From Symsagittifera roscoffensis (taxonomy: Eukaryota; Xenacoelomorpha; Acoela; Convolutidae): 60,000 bases of DNA. This document shows, one piece after another, positions 41,454 through 53,500 of this stretch (position 1 is its first letter; each line of letters begins with the position of its first letter). Location of the stretch: positions 1,861,926-1,921,925 of the forward strand of contig NC_087064.1 of the NCBI RefSeq assembly GCF_963678635.1, written 5' to 3'. The position numbers and the translations under genes were made by a program. The notes under the pieces were generated by a model. That model ran no database searches. It was not told the origin of the DNA and was given only the letters and a program-made list of their open reading frames with translations.

Positions 41454-43361
41454 TCAGGATTCCGAGGTGAAATTAGTCGGCAAAAACATCTCAACTTGCT
41501 TCAATCTTGTCTTGACCTTTCGAAGCTCATTCACGTCTGCCTGTTGTTTGTATGCGTTCGCACTTCTACTAATCGAGTTCAAATTCTTACTCAACCTTCT
41601 CTTCTTTTCAAGCAGAGAAGATCTTTCGGCTTGCAGGTCAGCATAGGACACTCCCTTCAAAGATTTCATCAAGTTTTCACTCTGAAACGAGGGCGAAAAT
41701 CTCTCCCCCCGCTCGCCTCCTGTTGACCCGCTGGCTGCCGAGGAGTTCCGCGACATACCTGCTGATGTGTTAGTCAAATTGTAATGCAGACCTAGCGAAT
41801 TTTCCCCAAAGTCAGAATTGATGTCAGTGATGTCCGATTCTACAGTAGCCGATATTCTACTTGGCCTTTGTCTTACCGTCTTTTTAAGCGACCTGTATCT
41901 GTCATACAACTCGGTTACAATTTGCCTCTCTTCCGCAGTTTTGGCACGTCCGAACATTTTCTCAAAACCAAGCAATTCTTTTTGAGTTTGTTCCTTTTCA
42001 ATCTTCGCTTCTACTTCAGTCATTTTTCCAATGTCATAAGGTCGATTAGCTTCTCTTCTTTTATCAGCTAGCTTGCTCATCGAAGTTTGAATGCACTGGC
42101 GCATACTTCTCAACTTCTCCTTCGTACTCGAAAACCCATCCGTCATGTTTTCTTTCGTTTCCGAACCCCCGTTAAACGAGTCACCGCTGGTTTTCCATTC
42201 TTTCAAACGCGTTCGTATTTTCACAATCTGAGACGCCAACTGCCGGTACTCTGGAATAGAACTTAGTTCCGATTCTGTCAATGAACGTCCGTTGTTCTTC
42301 CTCAGACTGTCCTCTAGATCCAGAATCTGTTTCTTGTAGCTGTTATGTTGAGCCAGCAGCTCCACATACTTTTCATGGTTGTTGTTTCCCATCACAGTCG
42401 GACTGCCCGCATGCACAGCGTGCTTTCGGGACATGGGCGGCGATGGGGGGACGCTGATTCCAGTTCCCCCATTCTGGCTTGAATTGAACGCCCAGTTATC
42501 GATATATGGGGGCGACTCTTTAGCTCGCGGCGACTGTGCCGCTTCGTAATTTGATGTGTTCATGTTGACTTGGATAGGTGCTGAAAGATCTAAATTCATA
42601 GCTCCGTGATGATCGGAGAAGTTGAACTGAGTATTGATATTGTTACTTGATTCCAAGTCGAACACATCGGCTGGAATATCCGAGTTACGAGACTGGGAAT
42701 TGTTTGTGTGAACAACTTTGCTGCTACTAGTACTACTGTTTAATGATGGCGATTGCTTTTTATGGTGAGTTGATTTGAACACGTGTCCGTTTGCGGCAAA
42801 TTCGTGGGGTTCTTTTTTACTAGACGAAACTGATCCAACCGATTGTGCGAAAGGGTCGAAACTTTGGAACCCAGAAACAATCGAAGGTACTTTAGCTTGT
42901 GACACAACATTTGGATTTGGATTTGGCTTTTCAATACTGGCATTGAACAGGAAGTTGTAGACTGTCTCTTTGGCACATTGGTCCACTAGTGATGCTACTT
43001 GCTCTGCTAGAGGGTGAGTCAAGTGAGATGAAGAGATAATGGAATGATCGGGAGCCAGTGAGAGACTGTGGTCTCCATCATCGTCAGTCGAAGCGGCAGA
43101 ATTCACTCGGTGCAACTTCACGTGATGTTGAGATGCATTACTGGGCGTTTGCTGAAGGTGCGACTGCACCATAGATATGGATGCCACTGCTGCTGGTTGG
43201 TGTGGCTGGCGCTGGAACCCCTCGAACTGGTCCCCACCAGCAGAGGGTAGTGAGGACGTGACAGGGTTGGTGTAGAACACATCGAGTGAAGTGGCCGCTC
43301 CATTTTTCTGAGCTGGCCTCAATTTGTCTTTCGAAACGTTCTGTGCAGCTGTTGTAGTCAT
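41454..43361 (-). CDS. FAM13: FAM13-family protein, single exon, 635 aa, no RhoGAP domain
   Basis: An unbroken frame in one exon. ATG 43359-43361 is chosen because an in-frame TGA lies directly before it (43362-43364). Residues 1-320 are Ser/Asn/Pro-rich and mostly disordered, with one amphipathic stretch at 118-142. Three charged coiled-coil blocks follow, spaced as in the FAM13 C-terminal half: 330-390 (LEDSLRKNNGRSLTESEL...RLKEWK), 441-497 (RPYDIGKMTEVEAKIEKEQ, GFEKMFGRAKTAEERQIV, ELYDRYRSLKK) and 571-626 (YADLQAERSSLLEKKRRL...VKTRLKQVEMFL). The GRxxTxEERQIVxxLYDRYRxxK signature is characteristic of FAM13. Vertebrate FAM13A and B carry an N-terminal RhoGAP; this protein lacks it, as FAM13C does. 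Upstream RhoGAP exons cannot be excluded, but the TGA argues against in-frame coding directly upstream. Confidence 0.8.
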   Translation of the reverse strand: MTTTAAQNVSKDKLRPAQKNGAATSLDVFYTNPVTSSLPSAGGDQFEGFQRQPHQPAAVASISMVQSHLQQTPSNASQHHVKLHRVNSAASTDDDGDHSLSLAPDHSIISSSHLTHPLAEQVASLVDQCAKETVYNFLFNASIEKPNPNPNVVSQAKVPSIVSGFQSFDPFAQSVGSVSSSKKEPHEFAANGHVFKSTHHKKQSPSLNSSTSSSKVVHTNNSQSRNSDIPADVFDLESSNNINTQFNFSDHHGAMNLDLSAPIQVNMNTSNYEAAQSPRAKESPPYIDNWAFNSSQNGGTGISVPPSPPMSRKHAVHAGSPTVMGNNNHEKYVELLAQHNSYKKQILDLEDSLRKNNGRSLTESELSSIPEYRQLASQIVKIRTRLKEWKTSGDSFNGGSETKENMTDGFSSTKEKLRSMRQCIQTSMSKLADKRREANRPYDIGKMTEVEAKIEKEQTQKELLGFEKMFGRAKTAEERQIVTELYDRYRSLKKTVRQRPSRISATVESDITDINSDFGENSLGLHYNLTNTSAGMSRNSSAASGSTGGERGERFSPSFQSENLMKSLKGVSYADLQAERSSLLEKKRRLSKNLNSISRSANAYKQQADVNELRKVKTRLKQVEMFLPTNFTSES

Positions 43362-44296
43362 TCAGTTATTCTATAAGCAAACGACCCTTTTTGTAATTCA
43401 TTTTTCAAGTGTCTATGCTTTCATCTAGTTACTCTCGTCACACTATGCCCAAAAAACGGTACAATTGAAAAAAAAATTAAGAAAAGAAAATAAAAACGAG
43501 AAGCAAAGTCATCTGCGACAAATTATCGTTTTGGTTGCGACGATTTGTCACCTCATAGGCGTTGAGAGCACTTTTTTGACAAAGCATACGTTTTTTCCTT
43601 GATACAGATTTTATTCATTTCCATGGAGCTTATATTTCTCATCCTTTCTCCGCACATTAAGCCTTCCCATTATAGACGTGTTCTCAGACATCTTATTTTC
43701 CTGCTGGTTAACAGCAATCTTTATGCCGTTTTTAAAAAAAAATTTTTAGGTGTTTATCTGGTCTGAAACTTTGAAATTCAAAATTGGATGAAAACAACAA
43801 AAAAGTTATTGACGAACAATTTGAGACTTACATGCACAGTTTTGTAGATGGTAGAAGAGAATGCATTTGTAGTCACAATGGGCTTTCTTGGCAATTTAGA
43901 AGGACTGCTCTGTCTATGTAGGGCCAATGTCAAATGCTGAATACCATCAATATAATTAATGTATAGTACTGCTATACCTAGTAACGGTTAGCTGTATGCC
44001 AATAAGGTAGCGATAATAAACTAGAGATAGGATAATAAAGACTCTAATCTGCCATTACAACATGCGAACGAAATCTGAAATAGATCAATTATTCAGACAA
44101 CGAGACGCGTGGTAACAACCCAGCCCTGTTCTATTGATTTCAATGCAAAATATAGAATGAGTTCTTTACGTCAAGATACAAACTAAGCTTCAATTTATTT
44201 GATATGGAAAGTACAGTTATTTGTTAGCAAAATATGAAAATAGTTTCTATCGGTGGCGGAATTTTAATTAAAAAATTCCACAGAGTGGAATAGAAA
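43362..44296. other. Intergenic DNA between FAM13 and VTA1
   Basis: Should contain the FAM13 5' region and VTA1 3' UTR. TTGCTTATAG just before the FAM13 start (minus strand) resembles an acceptor, so a noncoding first exon may lie here. Confidence 0.5.
44194..44199 (-). terminator. VTA1: Candidate poly(A) signal of VTA1
   Basis: AATAAA on the minus strand about 100 bases past the VTA1 stop codon; common by chance in AT-rich DNA. Confidence 0.35.
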
Positions 44297-44589
44297 TTAT
44301 GACTTGAGAAGTGCCAGCGCCTGCTCCAAATAATTCACGGCCGTGTCAACGTCGTTAAACATAAGAGAACTTTGTGCAAATTTGCAAAACTTCGAAGCCT
44401 GTTCCAACTCTGCAGCAGATCTTTCCTTTCCAGTTGAACACTCGCCTCCTCCGCTGCTGCTGTTTCGCGGAGGATTAGGGGCACAGTTTGTAGGCGGTGG
44501 TCCCGCGGGCGGATGCACTTTACGCGGATGAGTTTGCGGGGGCGTGGCTGTTGCGGGCGAAGGGTGTTGGTTGTTAATTGCAGGTGAGG
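44297..44589 (-). CDS. VTA1: VTA1 last exon (linker and VSL domain)
   Basis: Two bases plus 97 codons, from SPAINNQHPSPA, a Pro/Thr-rich linker, to the helical VSL end and TAA at 44297-44299. Acceptor GGGCCGTCAG. Confidence 0.92.
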
Positions 44590-47500
44590 CTGACGGCCCT
44601 TAAGCAAAATCATCTTAACGACACTTCATTTACATAAGAGAGCCTGTTTATGATGATAGTCTTACTTTCAAGCAAGGATTTCGGTCATAACGATCCAACA
44701 TATGCTGCTATATAATTTTTAGACTATGGCTGAAAAGTGTTAAGCACCTTAGTGAACAGAAGCTTTGTGAACAGAAAAAAAAACATTTTATAGCGTTATT
44801 CCAATGTGATTTGAGAAGCACGAGAGTAGACGGTTGCTATGCGATTAGCGAATAATTTCTCAACTAAATCAACTTTTGCCAAGTAAAAATCCTTTTTGAA
44901 AAAATATAAGAAGTTTTCCAAGAAGTTCTTGTCTTTCTTTGGAGGTGGGTGCGAGATCTTAAACATATGGATTCAAAATGGCCTCTTGCAAATCCATAAT
45001 TGTTTAATTGAGCTGCGTGAAATATATTTCATAATATGATTGGTTCCAGTGTTGGTTAAGAAACGTTTTAAAGTATTTTTACCCGCTGAATATTGAAACA
45101 AATTCATTTCGAACAATTTTGAAAGAAACTTTACTAACATAGGCGCTACGCGCAATACACCGAAGGCATAGAAACTGAAGCAAAAACCAAACAACTTGAA
45201 CAACTAATAATTGAAGAATAACAGTTCTAGAACAAAAAATCGTACTAATACATGTATACACCAAAATTTTGCTATATCGAGAAAGAGCCTGAAATAACAG
45301 TTCTAGAACTAAAAATCGTACTAACACATGTATAGGTTAAATTTTTGGATATATCAACGAAGATCATAAAATAACACTTCTAGAACTAAAAATCGTACTA
45401 ACACATGTATACACCAAAATTTTACTATATTGACAAAGAGCCTGAAATAACAGTTCGTGAGCTAAAAATCGTACGAACACATGTATACACCAAAATTTTG
45501 CTATATTGGCAAAGATCATGAAATAACAGTTCGAGAGCTAAAAATCGTACTAACACATGTATACGTCAAATTTTTGCTATATTGACAAAGATCATGGAAT
45601 AACAGTTCTAGAGCTAAAAATCGTACTAACACATGTATACACCAAAATTTTGCTATATTGACAAAGATCATGGAATAACAGTTCGAGAACTAAAAATGGT
45701 ACTAACACATGTATACAATAAAATTTTGATATATTGACAAAGATCATGAAATAACAGTTCGAGAAACAACAGACCCATAATATGAATAAATGAAAATAAA
45801 TAAATGAAATAAATACACATACATAAATAATAAAAGCAAAAGTAAATGAAAGAAAGAATAATTAAATAAATATAGAAATAAATATCAACAAATAAACAAA
45901 ACACACCTGATAAATAAATAAGCAATAAAAAAATAAATCAATACATAAATAAATAAATAAATACATAAATAAATACATAAATAAATAAATAAATAAATAA
46001 ATAAAAGCAAAAGTGAAATGTACAAATAATTAAATAGACATGAAAAAATATATATGAACAAATAACCAAACAAACAGACCCATAATATAAATAAATGAAA
46101 ATAAATAAATTAAATAAATACACACGCAGAAATAATAAAAGCAAAACTAAATGAAAGAAAGAATAATTAAATAAATAAACAAAACACGTGATAAAAATAA
46201 ACAAAAATAAATATGTACATACATAAATTATAAATAAATATAAGCAAACTAAACATAATTAAATAAATAGAAGAACAGATAATTAAATAAATAAAGATGA
46301 ACAAATAAAGAAACAAACATACGCAATCACGTGACATAGCGCGATATAGTCCAGCCCACATGATAATTGATAACTGTGGACGTTATTTGTCGACACTTGA
46401 CAACAGACAACATTAAAAAAAAAAACCCGTTACACGATACCATAACACCTTGACTAAAGTCTTCGGTGTAATGAACTTCTTCATTGCAGATTGGATCGAT
46501 TTTTGACTCCAGAATATCGGAAACAAAAAAATTAGCTGCTAACCTTTCATCTGCCGGTCAAAAGAAACAATTTGATAGCGTCTCACTTGTTAAAAAATGT
46601 TACCGTCCTGATGTTTCAAAACACAGCAAAAAAGGCCTTGTTTTAAAACAGAGGGTTCTAAAAAGGTTTTTATAACACTCTGTTTTGAAACATACACCGG
46701 TTTAGTTCACTAAACCACCCAGCTCAAAGCAATTCTGCCGGAATCAATCAACATTTGACAGTTAATAGAATACAAGCTTTGCAAAGCTTGGTGATATATT
46801 ACAAAAGGTGGAAAGCTCATGTTAAAAAGCTGGATCGCTTTTAGTTTTACTTCGAACAGTATTTATAATTTGAAAATACTATGATAGAATGACCATTTGA
46901 TAATAACCAGGTCCCTTGAGAGTACGACACCTAGAGCTCTCAAATTGCTTGATAATTATGATTTCGCCATTCAGAAAGATGTCGCAGTTTATTTTCCAAC
47001 AAATGTTATGTTTATTACTTCTTAAAATCTACCTCTCACTATTACAAGGTGGAAAATTCAAAACATAGCCAATCGAAGATTGGAAACAGTAATAAACGCA
47101 AGTAAACATAAAAAAAACAGTCTTTCTTTAAAAAATCTCAGCTTTCGAATTTCAAAGAAAAAAAAGATGCCCTTCAAGCTCTTTGAAATTCTAGAACAAT
47201 TAATTATTGACGCTTTTGTGATAACATGAACCCAACTTGAGAAAACTGGATAAATAGGCAAAGTTTTTAGTTTTTATTCCGCTGGGAAATCTTAAAAATA
47301 AATTCTACTTTCGAAACTAGAAAACGTTCACGTTTTTTTCGCGCCATTTCCACGTTCTTATTTAGAGGGTGCTATTTACGTCATTTTCAGCAAATGAGTT
47401 TTATTTGAAATCAAGAAGTGCATTATACCTAAGCGCATCAATATTTTAGGACTTTTTCCTGAAAAAAAAAACAAAAAAAGTCAGCATGACCTATATAACT

Positions 47501-50500
47501 ACGTTCATTACTCTTAAAAAATCGTCAACATTGAATTTTGATGACAACAAGTCAACCCGATGGTGGTTTTTGAGCCGTAAAAAAGTTGAATCGAGCTAAT
47601 TTCTTGATATAAACAAGATAGCAATTACAATTATCAATCTGAACACTTTCTAACTCAACATATTTCGCGAGTTTTGCATAAACACCTGAGCATAAACACC
47701 TTGCGCCGGAAAAAAATTGTTTGCAGAATTTATACCGAAGCGGAGTTGATTAATTATATTTACAATCAACATTTAAAAAAACAGAACGGCCATTTAAAAT
47801 GGAGACATGATCAAAATATGTCGGTTGATTGACAGAAATACAGAATTTATACCGAACTTGTGACATGAATAATTTACTCACAAATTAGTTTTCAAAACTA
47901 TGACATGCAAAATGCATGCGGGACGTGTCTATCATAGTTGGTTTTTCGAGGGACCATTCTATCATAGTAGTACCTAAAATTATTTCAAAAGCCATTTTTT
48001 TGGCAAAAGAAGTGTAAATATTGAATTTTGAAAACAATTTTATCGGGCAAAGTAATGTATTCACAAAAACAATCTTTGTAACATGTACTATTTTTTGGAA
48101 AAAGAAATGACAATATTATGCATTATGATTCTGAAATTAAAAACATGCGGTCTTCTCAAAATTACCACCTTTTGTAATATATACCAGCTTATCAACCAAA
48201 GCTTAATATAGTAAACAGGGGCCAAGACCCGCTTCGCACCACTTGCGATACAACACAAGCATAGTATGACAAACTCGCTGACAGAAAACACGACGAAAGC
48301 CACTAAGTCGATTTTCGACCAAAAAATGTCAAAAAACAAATCTACCAAAAATTTATTATCTTTGAGACGTTTTGTTTGGAAAGAATATCTTTTAAGAAAA
48401 CAAGCCAAGCAAAAGATATTAACGTTGAATTAAAATCAAAACAAAACTAACGACGCTGTAACAGAGCCTACAGTTGCTGGGCATAAACACCTTGCGCCGG
48501 AAAAATTGTTTGCAGAATTTATATCGAAGCGGAGTTGATTAATTATATTTACAATCAACATTAAAAAAAAACAGAACGGCCATTTAAAATGGAGACATGA
48601 TCAAAATATGTCGGTTGATTGACAGAAATACAGATGTGAGAAAACAATCTCTAGGTTGTTTACCAGGAAAAAATACTATGTTCTGATTAGATAACGCTTG
48701 CTTATCGCAAGCGTAAGCAAGAAGCAAAATAAAAAATAAATTTCTTGAGCTCTGGTGAAATATTTGCTATCTTTCTACTCCAAAACAACCTTTGACAAAA
48801 TGAAAGTCACCAAAAAACAAACAGTGGAGCCCAACTAATTTTCCCTGCAGACGGCTGAAAGACCATCTACGATCTACCCAAAAGCACCATGTTTCACTGA
48901 AGGAAATAACATCCAAAAACAGTACCCAACGGAGAAGTCTAGATTGTAGTGGAAAATTTTACCGATATGCTCCCCATATGCATTAAGTTAATAGACATGA
49001 AAATCAGTTAGTTGAAATGACAGAAGTTGCGCCCAAAATTATTTTAACGACAGAGGAATCGACAAAAAACCTTTTTTTTACTGCTGAAAGTGTTTTTTTT
49101 GGACAAAACAAAGTTCATTTTCGAAAAAAGCTTCACAAGCACAATGAACAAACATAGCCAATAAACAGTGGAGTATAAAAGAGCCAATGAAATCAATGAA
49201 ACAAAAAACAATGACTTCGGAATTTCAAAGAAAAAATATAAGGCTTTAAGCTCTTTATAATTGAAAATTTATGATTGACAATTTTTTGATTAAGTTAAAC
49301 CAATTTGAGAAATTTTCAGTTTGTGAAAAAATTACCACAACCTATATCATGAAAAAATAACATCAAAAAACCACCACGACCTAAATCATGACTCTTTAAT
49401 AAAATTTTACATTTTCTTTACACGCGGATTTTTGTACGCTAAGTTCCTCAACACGAGCAGTATCAAGCACTGGTAAACTTTCTTTCCAGTAAAACTTTAT
49501 CGCCCACAACTAAAACTAAGGCTAGGAAAAACAACTTTGCTGGATTGAATGAAACCAAAACCAAGCTACCGAAAAATCTTAATTCGTAACCCTTTGGGAA
49601 AAAAGCATATCCACAGACAGTAGGAAAAGAGTCACTGAAAGCTGGATAAAAACGATTTTGAAATTTTGAGTTTTCGTTAAAATATCATGTTGAAGCTCTT
49701 AAAAATTCAAACAAATTTTATGATCAACATGTTCTCATATAACTAGCCCAATCACAGAAAACTGTATCAAAATGTATTTTTTTATTCGACTGGCAAGTCT
49801 TAAAATCAGAATCCAATTTCGAACCCTAAGTATTGTGCCTTTCTTTTAGCAAACAATCTTCAATTGAAATTTAAAAATAATTGTCTTAATCAACAAATAA
49901 TCTAAAACAAATCAAGGCCTATAAAAGTGGTTTCACTACGTTTATTGACACCTAAAAACATTAGCTTAAAACACTCCTTATGAAATATATTTTTAAAAAG
50001 TTCATAAAATTTCAGCTTTTTACGACGAGTTAAAGCCGGGGAACTATTCTCATGCGCGGACCGAGAAAACTTGTGGGCCAAAACCGAAGACAAAATTAGC
50101 CGAAAGTCAATTTTTAAAAAGAAGCAATTACCATTCAATTCAAATAATAAAATACGTCCCAATTCGGCGGCGCTCAGTGACATTTTAAAAATTTTGCATA
50201 TTTCTGCCGTGTTTATACTCGGCCAATATCAATAATAAGTCCCTAGAAATGTTTACTTTCTTTCCAAATTTTAGATTACTGAAATCTGATTGGCGGATTT
50301 TTATTTTCGCGCATTCGGTCTATCGCGTATGAGGGATTCCACCTTAAAGCTCCTTTTCTCAAACAAGCAAAGAACGGCTAAAAAATTTTAACACAGAGGC
50401 GTAGCAGAGCGATACATCAGAAACAAAGCATAAGCTAGCAAACATAAATTTACACAAATCAGCTAAGTCGAATGAATGTCGAACAATTTCAAAAAGTTTT

Positions 50501-53500
50501 GGAAAAAGCTAGACCTACCAAAAGTTTCATATCTTTGTTTCAATTCGTCTTGAATTAGAAATCTGAAAAATTAATTTGCATCTAGACAAAACTTACGAAG
50601 CGAAAACAAAAGCCACAAATTTGAAGCAGATAGTCATTGAGCCAAAAAGACTTTTGAGCAACCAATAACCCGTTGCTTACATTAAAAAAATTCAAACTTT
50701 TAAAAAACCCTCTCATAAGACACAAGAATAAAACAAAGCCAAATGACAGTTGGAAAAGATAAATGAACGCAAGAAATAAAAAAAAAACCGATTTGTTTTT
50801 TTTTGAAAAAACTTCTAATTTTGATTATTAAAAATTAAATATTTGCCCGTAGAACTCTTTGAATTTCACAAACAATTTATGTTTGGTGCTTTTTTGATTT
50901 AAAAAATAAGCCAGTTTTAAAAAAATCTAGATCAACAGGCAAACGTTTTATTTCGTTCGGAAATCTGATCATTAATTTCCATTTTCAAAATTAGAAGTCG
51001 ATCACGTTTTTCGTGACCTTTACAATTTTGGTGCTCAGTAGAGGAGTTTGCTTTCCTTTCAACAAATGGATTGAAGTGAACTTAAAGTGAAACCAAAATT
51101 CAAACCCCGAAAAATCAAAATAGAGCGTGAACAAACCTGACTTTTCCCTAAAAAACAAAAAAAAATAACCAAGACCTATATCAGAATACTCATTACGTTC
51201 ATTACTCTTTAAACTTGTTTCGCTCATCCAGTGAGGCAATATGAAGCCACTGAGCCGATCAGGTATAAAACGAATAATTTTTAAGCCCAGCAAAAAAAAA
51301 ACAAAAAAAAAAGCGGAAATTAGACCAAAATTGTTGACGATTAAAAAACAAGTCTGTTGGTTGGCGAACAGCAGATTTGAGAAAATGAATCGTAAATCTA
51401 TTGCATGTTGCTTACCAGAAAAAGATTTCTCCGAGCTGATAACGCTTGCTAATCGCAAGCATAAAAATCTGTGCAAATTAATCGATGGAGTCAAAAGTTT
51501 GACAAAAACGAATCATAAAAAAGTAGGTTGCTATCGTCCGTCTGAGTTTAGTTTGCAAAACAGTTTCGAGCCACAAGCCTTTGTCAAACCAAAGTCTTTG
51601 TCATTTTCAGGTATGTTACCTCTACGCTACATGCGCTGAATGGTTGATTGAAGTTGAATTTATTGTGAAGCAAGTTAAACAACGTGTAAAATTGTGAAGC
51701 AAGTTAAACAACGTGCAACACACTTACTAATCGCAGGGGTAAAATGGAAAGGAAACAAAACCTAGTAATAAACGAAGAAAAAAGACGAAGTAGCTGACTA
51801 CAACCTTCAAGCGACTGACATGCAAACAAGAAACATGGGTATTCCCGACTGAAACAACTGCCCTATCAGTCGAACAGAACTTGTACATCATATTGGAACA
51901 AACAAGGAACTTGCACATCCTTTTGGCACAACAAGAACCCGAGAAAAAAATGCTTGAAAAAATTTCAACTTTCGAAGAAACAAATATGTCACGTTGAAGC
52001 TCATTGCACTTCAAATACTGATTATAATTGCCACTTTTTTTCGTAAATTTGCCCATTCAGAGAAATTGGATTAATAGGCAAGTTTTATATTCGACTGAGA
52101 ATTCAAAAAATAGTTCATTTTTGAAACTAGAAATTATTCACGTTTTTCGACACCTTTTGCTTTTTGCTGTTCACTATTGGGTTTCAAATACTAATGATGA
52201 TTGCCACTCCGTGAAGTTTTCCAGCTTAAAGTAAAGTGGATCAATGGGTATATTTTTTTCCCGGTGAAAATTCGGAAAACTCAAGTTCATTTGTGAAACT
52301 AGAAGGTCTCGTTTTTCGAGCTTTTCACTTTTGCTGTTGGATAGAGGAGTTTGCCTGCATACAACAAAGGAAAAGAAGTAAGCTCAAGAAATTAGCGGTC
52401 AAACCGCGAAAAATCAAACTTGAGCCTCAAACAATCACTTCACTCTTTTACTTTTAAACAGTAAATAACAGACACTGTAAAATAAGAGACACTCTACAAT
52501 GCACACTAAATGCACGCATAAAAAACACTGACGAATATAATCGAAAAACAATAGTTGAAGTAAATTTTGTTCTATTTAGGTGGAAAAAAATTTGCATTAT
52601 AACACACATATTTGCTTGCCAAAATTCTAAAAAAAAATTCAAAGCCTTTTTCTTCATTTATCAATAATTCATAATCGTAAAATTTATACTAGTGCCAATA
52701 AAAAACAGTTTGCACATCCCAGGAAAAATTGCGGATCGTTTTACGAAGGAAAACATAACCAATAGCCAGTTGGAAAAATTTTTCAAGAAGAATTTTCATC
52801 TTCGAATTTGAAAAACCTTTTTTTGATAAAAACAAACCCAATGTGAGAAACCTAGATTAACAGATACATTTTATCCGCTGGGATTTCTTCCGCATAGTTC
52901 ACAATTGACACTAAATCATTCAGATTTTATTCACACCATTTGCACTTTCGTTATTGGAGTGGATTTTAATTTCATATACGCATATTTAATTGAACTTAAA
53001 AAACCAAGATCAAACTGCAAAAAAAATAAATTTGAGAGTGATCGACTTTTATGACTGTTCAAAGAAACGTAAAAAAAATCAGACACGACCTTAACAGATA
53101 TCGTTTTTTCGTTCATTAACACCGAAAAAGTCTAGGAACGAACTTATCTTAAAACAGATTTCTATCAACACGGAGAAAATTTGGATTAGGTGCAGAATAC
53201 TGCGGAGAGGGTTTCAATACGACCGATCTCACAGAAGGTTGTCACGCGAAAAGTACGGAAAAACCAAAAAACTGAAGTTAATAGAAGTTCAGTTTCTGCG
53301 TAGTTTTGACTGAAAACAGTATTTTCAAACAGCTGAACCTTTGAAAAAAGAGTCGGGAAACAGGAACTAGCCGACAAAAAAATATATTCGGACTATGGTC
53401 AGCACAGAGGCGAAGCTAGGCTTCGCAAACACTTGCGAGAACACGGCCAAAAAGCAGCTCTATCACGAGAAACAAGAAAAAATTGAAATAAGCCTCGACT

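Noticed and set aside
45668-46361. Overlapping Ile/Phe/Leu/Tyr-rich minus-strand frames that look like membrane proteins
   Set aside because: They are translations of AAAT repeats read on the other strand.
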